A stretch of DNA of 64,000 bases, taken from Asterochloris sp. CNOR1 (taxonomy: Eukaryota; Chlorophyta; Trebouxiophyceae; Trebouxiales; Trebouxiaceae). The position numbers and the translations under genes are program-made. This document shows positions 15,201-25,094 of this stretch, piece after piece; within the stretch, counting starts at the first letter, position 1, and every line of letters starts with the position of its first letter. The stretch lies in NCBI GenBank assembly GCA_963969365.1, contig OZ017749.1, positions 2,914,001 through 2,978,000 on the forward strand, given 5' to 3'. The notes beneath the pieces are model-generated. The model saw only the letters and a list, made by a program, of their open reading frames with translations, was not told the origin of the DNA and searched no databases.

Positions 15201-17743
15201 CCATCACACGGTGCACCGCTCTTGTCAAATGCACAGCCCTTGTCATGGCACCCCTCGATGCAGCCCAGCAAAGGCTTGCTCACCTGGCGCTCGAAAGCAG
15301 CACGTAGAAGATGCCGAGAGGAACTCCAGTGGCATACCACGCCACTGTGATATCCTTCCTGGTGCTTGGGGAATAGGCAGCAACCACAGCCAGCACGCTG
15401 CCCCAGGCCAGCCAGCCATACAGGACTGAATATACCAGGTTCATCCAGATCTTGTAGTAGTACACACGACGCAGCATGAGCCACAAGCTGCAGCACACAA
15501 GGCAGTGATTGCTTTGAATGACCAAGCTGTACCTTCCAGGCAGCAGGTGGGCAGTGGCAGCATCTCTGCACGCAGAAGCAGACAAGATGCATGACTGTAT
15601 GCACTCACTTGTAGTGCAGTAGCAGGAGATACATCCAGGCCTGCAGTGGTGCAACACATGAGGGCTGAGGTATGCACAGCTTATGGCGGTTGCCTATTGA
15701 CGGACTGCTTTCCCAGGAGCTGTCAAGCAGCCTGGATTGTCGCAGGCCTCTGTCTTGCAGGACTGAAGGAAGCTGTGCAGCCGATGGACTGCATGGCATG
15801 CCCAACTCTGACTAGGCCAGGCATTCAAGTTGCAAATGCTGAAGAGTTGCGCCATTTGCCGCAGGCACACGGCCTTACCACAAAGCGGTGGAAGTTGGGG
15901 AGAAGGGCTGGCAAGATGACCAGAATGTTCTTTACCATGGCCCTTCGCCACAGCCACCGTGATTCAGAGGAAGCAAAAAAGTTCTTGCTCAGCGGATTCA
16001 TGTCTGTCCCGTCTGCCAGACTGAGGCATAGGCTCATGGCAACAAATACGATGCTGGCAATGAGGCCCACTGCTGCGTGGACTACATTGGGCGACGTCAG
16101 ACAGCCTGCAGCATGTGCCAAACTGTGAGGGGAGCTGGCCTGATGTCTTGCTGGGGTGACACTGCAATGGCAGAGCAGATCTGGTGAATGGTGTGAGGCT
16201 GCAAGGCTGATTGCTGGTGAGGCTGCATACATCGTGATGGACGATGTGCCTAGCCCTGAAGCGGCACGCTCACAGCACATCAGCATTTGCCTGGCCCACC
16301 TCTGGTTGGAAAGTATTTCATCTTATTTGACACATGCTTGCCAATCACAGGGCAGTCCCATGGCACAGTGAACAGCGAGAGCCACGAGATGTGGAAGGTC
16401 TGGAAGATGATCACCACCAGAATTCGTAGGGCTATCAGCAGCCTGCGGAGCCGAGCAGGAGTCGCTGCACCCAAAGTTTGCATGCACCAAGCAGCGTGCA
16501 GCCCTCAGGAAGGAACAGATGTGCAGGTGAGTGCAGCAGCTCTGGCACAGCAGCTTGCACCACAGCAGGATGAGACTTCAGGAGACTGCAGGTGGGTGCT
16601 GCTGGTGGGTTAGGCAGACTGCACCAGAGCAGGCAGTTCAGCTGCCTGGCGGATCTCACCATTGCCATTTCATGCGTTTGTGTTGCTTGTTGAAGATGTG
16701 TAGCCAGGCACAGGCTCCTATGATGCCCACCACAACCACAATCATGATGTAGAAGAAGAGCAGAAACACCGTGAAGCTCCTTTGGGTTATAGCTCGTTGG
16801 AGCTGGAAGCGCGAGTAAAAGGACCAAAAGCTGCACACATAGCAGGAGGATCCTTGGAGAGAACCACTGCCGGCTGGGGGCTCAAGACACAGAGCACAGG
16901 CAGTAGAATCTAAACAGCTTCTCCTAGCTGGCTGGGGCTTCACACCTGCTCTACGGGGATAAGTACCACCTACTGCGCAAGCAGGGCTGCGCAACAGGCA
17001 GGAGAGATGGCAAGGCCATGCAAGCTTGGATAACTGCAGGGCATGTAGTGCTGGATGGCGCGCATGAGGCAGCTGCTCTGCTGACAATAACGTAGTGGGT
17101 GGTCAGCTGGACAGGCCAGGCACGCTTGCTCACTTGCTGCCCGTCCAGTCCACATTCCAATCCCACTGAGGCCCAAACACCAGGATGAGCCACTGAAGGT
17201 ACTCCACCACCATGTGAGGTATCTGCATTGAGCAAGCTCCAGCTGAGCCGTTGGTGGACAAGGTCATGTCGTTTTGACTAGGAGCAGATGCAGTGTAGGG
17301 CCTCACCGCATAGCGCCAGTCCCTCAGGATGGAGTCCTGAGTAAGCGTGTACACTGCGCCAAATATGGCCTCCTGCAGTGTCCAGAAGAGCACCGCTCTC
17401 AGCAAGCTCGGGTCTGCAGTAGGAGCGCGTCAAAGGTACTGCAAACGCTGCATTCGGCAGTGCTGTGTTGCAGCAGGCCAGCGCCAGTGCTGCTGTATAG
17501 CCTCTGGCTGCGGCCTGTGCTGCCTGAACTTTGGCTGTGGTGGCCACATACATTACACAGTCATCAGGCTGGTCAGACCCTGGCCGGCCTCTGGAAGGCC
17601 AGCCTCACCTTGAGGCTGAATCTGCTTTCCCTGAGGAGCTCTGCCCCATCGCCTCCCGCAGAGGCTGCATCGCTGTGTCCTCCTTGGCTACCTGCATCTG
17701 AGGCGGCTCCTCCCACCGAGCTCTCGTCCCCCTTGACGGACAT
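106..17743 (-). CDS. Giant TMC-like (tiny macrocysts) multipass membrane protein with PAS repeats, 3' partial
   Basis: Forty-five exons chain with matching phases (one exception) and give about 2,170 residues. Order: a short acidic, Ser/Gly-rich N-terminus; a first multipass membrane block; a helical block with TPR-like exons; four or five PAS-like domains; a low-complexity linker; and a second multipass block running off the window. This order matches the TMC proteins (Dictyostelium tmcB and its large green-algal relatives), which are thought to be membrane-bound sensory proteins; ligand and output are unknown. Recognisable family stretches are NPLSKNFFASSESRWLWRR in the first membrane block and SYAEFAAAYKSVIKSHKKSL before the PAS region. 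The start at 17743 begins MSVKGDESS; an in-frame ATG at 17767 is possible. Exons 1 and 2 do not join in phase, so the 5' end needs transcript support. The last visible exon ends at 106 with an open donor. Confidence 0.85.
6719..12941 (-). other. TMC gene, exons 13-28: PAS repeats and linker
   Basis: Exons: 12941-12783, 12623-12413, 12298-12021, 11753-11604, 11413-11211, 10909-10776, 10433-10230, 10047-9926, 9693-9612, 9315-9113, 8862-8688, 8538-8273, 8090-7994, 7894-7670, 7428-7214, 6883-6719. PAS-like units start around VNEDTDCVVIINSDG (exons 13-14), GSDGFMAVIKPLPDS (exon 15), VPDSDRTCFLAVDSH (exon 17), MQLTIDSYGMIQKCR (exon 19) and NMELDKGCIIKKAHE (exons 21-22). The first contains the ...KNVSVLMPAPH... 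signature seen in algal TMC PAS domains. No cofactor-binding Cys of the LOV type is evident. The exon ending at 9612 uses a GC donor. Exons 24-28 encode an Ala/Pro-rich, probably disordered linker. Confidence 0.8.
13288..17743 (-). other. TMC gene, exons 1-12: N-terminal membrane and helical block
   Basis: Exons: 17743-17609, 17413-17134, 16830-16660, 16442-16300, 16105-15879, 15640-15609, 15487-15284, 14961-14878, 14633-14462, 14271-14113, 13873-13712, 13443-13288. Hydrophobic helices lie in exons 2-7, for example YIMIVVVVGIIGACAWL in exon 3. Exons 9-12 are soluble, helical and charged; exon 12 reads AYKQILELYPHSAKLLRSYG, which looks TPR-like. Exon 1 ends in phase 0, whereas exon 2 needs two bases to complete a codon, so either a small exon is missing or the first donor is wrong. 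Confidence 0.75.
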
Positions 17744-18256
17744 TATGCACCTGCAGGACACTGGCAAGCGCCTGACTGCTGCTCAAGATGGCCACAACTG
17801 ACTTCTATACGCAGTGGCTGCTCGAAGATGCAGCACTACGTGCAAAGGATGATAGGACCACTCTGGACAGCATCAGTCTTGGCACAGACTGTGCTGCCGC
17901 ACATGCAAGCCATGTGGAATCAATACTCCAGGGGGGCACCAGCTAGGAACAGAAACCCTGTTATTTGACTCAAGGTGCCAAGATCACAGCAATTTAGCAC
18001 AGGCCAATGCAATGATGTCCAGCTTGCCTTGTTGTGGCCTCCCTGGCTCAAAGGCTGCCAAGGACTGGGAAGACCACTGCTGCCGTTTTAGCACTGTGAG
18101 GTCGCTGTCTCCTGCTGCTGGGGTGGTTTCATTAGCCCCATTTGCTCCGGTGCCGTGCAGACCGCGATGTAGATGCAGCCCAGCAATATGATGAGTCACC
18201 GCAAGCGGTGGCCATAGTCGCGGCCAGCACCTGTAGGTCGAGCATAGTAGCTGGCC
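17744..18256. promoter_or_regulatory. Divergent promoter region, TMC gene / 662-residue protein gene
   Basis: About 513 bp separates the start codons of two head-to-head genes, so both promoters and 5' UTRs must lie here. I see no convincing TATA box or known algal element and no further gene. Confidence 0.5.
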
Positions 18257-21200
18257 ATGCTGCGCAGCCTCAGGACAATCTTGAGGGACAGAGATCTCGA
18301 CAGCCAGCTGATTAGTAGATTGCTCAGCACCTTGTCGGCATCCACCTCTGCGCCCTCAGGTGCACGATCTGCAAAGCAGGTGAGGCTACATCCTGTGATG
18401 CCTCATCTCACAGCATCACTGTTGCAGTGATGTGATGCTTTCTGATGCCTGACAATGCAGAACTGGTCACATGGGCGTCTACAGGGAGTCGCTAGCAGGC
18501 AGCAGCCATGCTGCAGGCTGCAGACCTCAGCTGTTTCACCAGCTGATGCCCCTGAGGCTGCAGCGGCTGATGCAGCGCCTGGTTCAGATGCCATGCAGCA
18601 GGAGCAGGTGCTGTCCCCTTTTGATCCCAATCGGGACTTTGAGCACATGCGCAGAATCTGGTACCCCACCAGCCTGGAGCAGGACGGCACCTGGAGGGAA
18701 GGCGCACTGGAAGATGAGGCACTAGTGCATGAGCGGGAGGCGCTGCTAGGGGGTGAGAGGGCATGTGCATGAGCCTGAACATATAATGAGCCTTCATCAG
18801 GACTGGTGGAGCTGCTAGGCCTCAGTGCTTGCTTGAAGTGTCTCACTTGTGTGTGCCTAAGCAGGAGTGCATCGCCGCCAATCACAGCCAGCGCAAGCGC
18901 CTAGGCAGCAGGATCGTGTGCCCAGCAGTTCACAGGCTGTGCCTCTGGGCTTCTCACCTCTAGACTGCCGAGAACCCACAGCTGTCGTCCTGCATCATGG
19001 CTTGCCTTCTGGTGTCCGCAGTAATGCGCCCAGGAAACATGCGTGGCAGGTGCCCCAGCTCACCCTGCACTCCTGTCTCCTGTCTGCCTGGTAGCTGTGC
19101 TGGGAGGTCCCATGTTCTGCCTGCAGCGGTGCTGTTACGATGGCGCTCATCACCACAACAGCCTTACCCACTGTGCCCACTGCTGCCTGCAGTGGAGCTG
19201 TCCGACGACTCTGACTATGAGGAGACAGTCAGCCTGGCCGGCGAGGGACAGCCCTGCTGGTCAGCAGAGGTGGTGGACGAGGACACAGCCACCTGGAACT
19301 TTGAGCTGGACATGACGGCAGGGATGGCGCACAATCTGGACCAAAATGCCCTCCTCTGCGACGAGGCCAAGACCACGATGTTTGTACTGCACATGGAGGA
19401 CCCCGAAAAGTGAGAGCTTGATTGCTGCATTGCTGTGATGCGCATGCAGATGAGCTGCACATAGACTGCCGAGGGCTGTGTAGGCAGTGGCCCTTCTCCT
19501 GGAGGCAGAGAACATGACGTTTGTGCTGCGCACGACGAACCCTGAGGGGTGAGGTTCCATCCAGAAGTGCTTTGGGAGGCTAGCACTGCCCAGAGTTGGG
19601 GAACTCGTCAGCACTTTGGGAGGGCTGCGGCAGGCAGCTAAGCAGTGCAGTCAAGATGCACATCTGACAGTTAATGCTGCTGGATTCTGCAGTGCTGCAG
19701 CATTTCTTACTGCACAGGCTGGGCCATGACTCAATTGGCGTGGCACTGTGTGGGCTGCCTCACCTGTTTCAGATTCATGTCAAGGCTGCTCCCTATTGTG
19801 TGAATCTACATCGATGCTTTTGGGCGCGCAGACAACCTTCCATTGACAATTCCAGCAGGATGTTGGCCATGAGATGGCTCACCAACAGCCATGTTTGTCA
19901 ATGTGACCCCTGTAGGTACAACACAGTGTTCCTAAGTCAGATGTTCCGCATCCGCCAGCAGCGCGTGATGGCCATCCTTGCGCTAAAGGAGATTGAGCTG
20001 GTGAGAGGCCTGCAGCGTACTTTTGCACTTCACCAAACATCAGAAAGCACTGAGCAGAGCAACAGTCATGGGAGATAGCCAGCTGCGCTGGTTCCCCACT
20101 CTATGCCGCTGCAGCACATCAAGCATGGCAGGGCCGCCTGCGGTACCTTGGCGCCATTCGCCTGCAGGAGCTGCACACGTTGCCTGCTGCATGCCAGTGC
20201 CTGCCCACAGAGCCAAGCAGGGAAACTAGCACTGTATTGAGCAGCTGTTGGCCTCCATGCACAAAGCAGCTCATTTTGCACACCCAACAGGGCCACAAGG
20301 GCCTCGCTGTGTTGTACGGCCTGTGCCTGACAAATGATGATTCAGTGAGCCAGGCAATGAGTGCTTGGTGCAGGAGTATGCAAAAGACAAGGAGGCCTGG
20401 AGGGCGTCAGTGGACGCGGCCAAGGCAGAGGCCGCCGCTCACAATGATGGCCAGGCAGATGCTGCTGCTGCAGCCGGGCAGGACGCTGCGGTCGCAGCGC
20501 CGGCAGCCACAGCGACTGGAGAGCCTGCTGAAGGCAATGAAACAGATGCAATCACAACAGAGGCAGCAGCATTCAAGGTCGAGGCAAATGGTGCAGGGCT
20601 TGAGGCTCCCGAGCAAGCTGAGACTCCCTACCAGCACGCCAAGCGCATGAGGGCAGCCATCAACTTGGAAGCCCCTGAAGAAGTCCTGCAGGAGCAGGTG
20701 AGCAGGTCTGCCTTGCACAGCTGAATTTGAAACTTCAGGTGGGGCAGCCACTGATTTGGAGTTCTGCAGGAGCAGGTGAGCATGGGCTTACACAGTGAAG
20801 CGCTGCTTAGCTACAAGCACCTCAGACTGCCAGCAACCTGGATCCCTGAAAGTAAGAATGCATCGCACAGATGCATGTTGCACAGCTCGATTTTCAAAAT
20901 AATCGAGTGCCAGGGTGTGGGCAGCTGTTGCTGTGCAAGCTTGTTGCAGATACATGCAGCAGCAGGTGCGCAGGTGCTTGCTCAGAGCACAGACCAGAGC
21001 AGAAACTTCAGGGTGCAGGCCTCCTTTGATTGGGAGGCCCCTGAAGGCCTGTCAGGGGCAGCTGCACCGGGATGTGGACAGCTTGCTTGCACAGGCAGGA
21101 ACAGCAGTCATCTGTAAGCTTAAGCAGGTGGGCAGGGGGATGACATACAGCAACCGCAGTGACAGTCTCGGTTTTGTCTAAAGTCGCCGTTGCTGGCAGT

Positions 21201-24200
21201 TCTGGGTGTGCCTCATTCGCCTGCCCTGCCCAGCAGGCCATGCAGCAGCTGCTGGGTACTGCCGGCACCCAGGTTGCACCTTCATGTTAGAGTCAAACCA
21301 GAACTTCAGCAGCAGCTGCACTGACAGATGCTACACTGTGCTTTGCCGCAGGTGCGGGCCTACTACCAGGCCGAGCAGGCAGCCTTGAAGGACGACAGCT
21401 TCTGGAAGGACCCCGACAACCTGGCAGCAGTCATGGAGAATGAGATTTTTGGGGCATTGGAACCCCGCGGCTCGGGAGAGCGCCATGTCAAGCTGTTGCC
21501 CCGCATCCCCCGCTTCAGGGTGAGAATGCATATATAAGGCTTGCCACAAAAGGAGGGCATCTGGGGATCAGGAGTGCTGCAGGAGTGGTCCTGGTATGGG
21601 GCGCTGCCCTCCAAGAGCAGCACTGCAAGTAACACAGCTGCCTTGCTGCCGGACAGGGATGCTGTTTTTGTGCTCACCAACTGCCCCAGATTGTCACTGC
21701 TCATCAGCTGGAGTGTAATGAGAAGGTCTGACACCGGCGCCATGGAGGAGAGTCAAGCATAATCCCACCTCTTGCCACCCTGCTGCCTGCAGTTCATGAA
21801 GCGGTCAGAGATCGGTCCTGTTGAGGCCTCCAGTGAGGAGTTCAGGTCCCACATCCATCGCCTGGAGGAGCGCCGCAGCAGCCTGCAGGAAGCCCGTATA
21901 CAGCTAAGCGACCGCCTCAACAGGCTGGCCCAGCACGTGCTGCCACCCCAGGTCAGCGGTGGTACCCTCACAGATCCTGCACTGCATGGTGCAAAGCATT
22001 GCACAGACTTGATGCCTGAGCTGTCCAGCCCTGCGTATGCTGTCCCGTCCAGAGTGCATGAGCTGTGTGCCTCGTCTGTCCAGTCCTGCATGTGGCCAAC
22101 TGCAACACAGCTGGTGAGGGGCTCCCTCACCAGGGAAAAGAGGACACCAGAGCTGGTGCTGCTGAGCCAGGTAGGGGGCACTGTAGCTGTCTACACACCT
22201 GTTGATGATAACCCCAGCCGGGCCCCATTCCTGTGTGCGCTGCAGCTGTAAAGTGGTACTTGCATTGGCACTGATCGACCCTGACTTGGAGAGGGTCTCT
22301 GGCTGCTTACCCTGCTTTCACAGAGAAGCTCACAGACTGCTATGCTCCTTGATGGTGTCGCCCATCCAGTACCTCTGTACACATGGACATCACCTCAGCA
22401 GCATTCTGTGTGCCCATGCAGCGGCAGCGCAGGCAGCCCACCCAGCAGCAGGGGCAGGCGAGCACGGCCCCAATGCAGCACCTGGGCCTGACCTCGGCCC
22501 AGCAGCAGCAGGTGGTCGACATGCGCGCCCGCTTGGAGCCCAGGCAGAAGGACCAGAGCGAGATGGCCCTGCAGGCAGAGGCGCCTGCTGAGCTGGCTGA
22601 GCTCGACAAGGTCAGCCAGGGGTCCAAGCTCTGGCAGCACAACAGTGGCCCGCCAGCCATGTGTGCTGCTTCCTGTGGGGCGGGGGCAGCTCTGAGTCGC
22701 CTCTGCTTGCTGCGGCCAGAGATCAGCTGGCTGACATGTGGCCTGCCTGCACAAATGCCTGCTGAGCAGGTAAGACTCTTGTCTTGTTGTGGATTCTTTG
22801 AAGATCTGCAGAACAGGGCAGCTTCTCAGGAACTTGCAACAGCTGTCTGTGACAAACATGCTGCACAACCCAGCTGAGGCTTGGGCTGCCTGCCTGCCTG
22901 GCCATGTGTGCTGCCGCATCACTGGTATTGGTGCCGACCTGGCAAGAAGTTCAGCTGACAGGCTTCCTGACCTTAGTCACTGCATCCTCCCAGCTCGTTG
23001 TTAGCCCCAACCCCCGACGTCAGAAGGATAGATGCACCTCTTGCTCGTGCAGATCTAGCGCAGCATGAGGAGCCGCAGCAGGTGCCACTCTGTTATCTCT
23101 TCCTGTGTTGCAGCAAGCGCATCAGCACCCTTGGGCCTGTCTAAGTGCCTGCAGATCCGGCGCCAGCACCTCATTCCCCAACGCTGCTCCACGTTGGCGC
23201 TGACGGGCAAACTACAATGTCTGCAGATCATGCGCCAGTATGAGGAGCTGCAGCTGGTGGAGGAGGAGCTGGCGCGTACAGACGCCGGCGAACCCCTGGC
23301 TACAGCACTGGTGGAGCAGACAGAGCACCAGCTGCAGCGCCCCCTTAAGGGCTACCAGGTGCGCTGGGGTCTAGTTCAGATTGCCTCATGCTGGCATGGT
23401 GCACACGCACACATACAAACACACCATACGGAAAAGTGACACATTTTGTGTCACCTTGCGATGGTGGCGCCTGCCTGCAGATGCCTCCCTGCCAGCTGCC
23501 GCGCTGCTGAAGATGGGACCGCGCCCAGGGCAGCTGCCTCACCCATAACTGGCTGGCTTGTTGCCGTGGTGCTGTTGCACTGAGCAGGACGTATTTCACA
23601 GTCCAGCAGTCCGTGGCAATGCATGCAGACGCCACCCTCTGCTGCTGGCTGTGCAGCCGCCAGCTGCGCCATGGGGGCATCAGTTACATGTGAGGTGCTC
23701 TCTCACAGTGCAGCGCATCCTGCAATGCATTCAAAATGGTGCTGCTGTCTGGCAGCTCTGGCCTGTGTCATATGCCAGCCCCTCCATAAGCAAGTGTCAG
23801 CTCCCTGACACATGTAAGCAGTGAAAGTTCACAAAGCATGCCCTTGTGCCCAGCACACCTTTCATGCGCTGCTGTGCAGGCAATGGAGCCCCACCTGACC
23901 TCAGACATGTTCCTGCCACCGCCTGTTACCCGCTATCGTCAGCAGTGTGAGATGGCGGCGCAGGAAGAGGAGGCTCACATGGTGCTGGACTTTGCAGAGC
24001 GGCTGAACTACAACCTGGGCAAGGTGTGTGATGGTGTCAGTGCTACTTTGTCAAACATGTCTCGGCAGAGCGTGGTGCGTGCCAGCCCCTGTCTTGCTGC
24101 CGCGCCTGGGTAAGATGGGTGCTAGACTTTCAGAGGAGCGCAGCTGTACCCTGGGCAAGGTCCAAGCTGGAGCTCAGCGATTGTGCTGACGCTGCAGTCG

Positions 24201-24938
24201 TGCTGCTTTGGAGGCATGATAGCCTCATCATGCCTGACGTGCAGGCTGCACTGCTGGTCTATGGCACCTAGGGGCTGGTGTCCGTGCAGCTTGGTCAGAC
24301 TGTGCTGGGTCAGACCATGGTGTGTGCCACTGCTGTGTTGCTGATGCGCCTGGGCCTAGAGGAGTCTGGGCTCAGAGTTTCTGATGTACAACATGGCCAA
24401 GGTAAGTTGTAGTCCTGTGTCTGGGATTTGAGCTTTGTGTTGCTGTCCATCTGGGTACTGTGGGCGCTCAACCATGCATCTTCTACATGGCCCAGGCTTC
24501 CTGGCTGGGCCTGACAATTGGGCTGGCACCCCAGCATAGCCTGGTGTAGCAAGCTGTGCCCAGCCTGCAGACATGGTGGCTTGCCGGCAAAATGCTGCAC
24601 AATGCAGGTTGTGTGCGCAACAGTGGCACATGAGGCGCAAGCTGTCAGCGCTGACAGCTTGCGCCTGGCACCTTCCAGGGATGCTGTTTCTGATGTCATG
24701 CTCTCCCTGTGCCCTGCAGACTGGGCAGGGCATCTGCCGTGACAGCCGCATCACAAAGCCACCTACCAGGCCACAGGAAGGCTGGAGCCTTGTCGTCAAA
24801 GACCGCTCTGGTGGCGAGCTGAAGCAGACTTTTGTCGCCACACCTGATGGGCGCAAACACAAGTTGACACCGTCCGAGGAGCTTTATCTGGAGCGGCAGA
24901 AGCCAAAGGCCAGAGCTGCTTACATGCCAGGCCCCTAA
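18257..24938 (+). CDS. Unassigned conserved-looking protein, 662 aa, probable mitochondrial targeting
   Basis: Eleven exons chain in phase: 18257-18379, 18524-18752, 19193-19409, 19916-20000, 20374-20697, 21352-21519, 21793-21951, 22422-22610, 23227-23358, 23880-24023, 24720-24938. Exon 1 (MLRSLRTILRDRD...) is rich in Arg, Leu and Ser and looks like a mitochondrial presequence. A hydrophilic protein follows with an acidic stretch (ELSDDSDYEE), the block MFRIRQQRVMAILALKEIE, an Ala-rich low-complexity segment, long helical charged segments (HIHRLEERRSSLQEARIQL) and a basic C-terminus. The RxxRVMAILALKEIE block recalls the Bot1/mS45 group of mitoribosomal proteins, but that is a weak impression and I do not assign it. 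Introns 5, 8 and 10 hold degraded look-alikes of neighbouring exon ends. A Met at 18455 opens another frame into exon 2, but the exon 1 junction gives a better targeting signal. Confidence 0.7.
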
Positions 24939-25094
24939 GACAACCTGTTACTGATTCTCCTCAGGCCTCAGCATCTCCATCATAGCTGGCACTTACAGAG
25001 CTGGGCTAACTGTGCAGCTGATGTTCTGAAAGGTCATGAGATGCTCTTGAACTGGCTCAGTGACTCTGGTCATCTTGGACATCCTCAGCTGGCC
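24939..25094. other. Short convergent intergenic region
   Basis: The 3' ends of the 662-residue protein gene (+) and the SMYD gene (-) lie 156 bp apart, so the 3' UTRs must be very short or overlap. I see no gene here. Confidence 0.6.

Noticed and set aside
18867-19094. Possible extra exon of the 662-aa gene (frame reading ECIAANHSQRKRLGSR)
   Set aside because: It looks coding but cannot join exon 2 or exon 3 in phase, whereas exon 2 joins exon 3 directly and cleanly.
20971-21120. Possible exon between exons 5 and 6 of the 662-aa gene
   Set aside because: It resembles a degraded copy of the neighbouring exon end (GGCCCCTGAAGG) with no consistent phase; exons 5 and 6 join directly.
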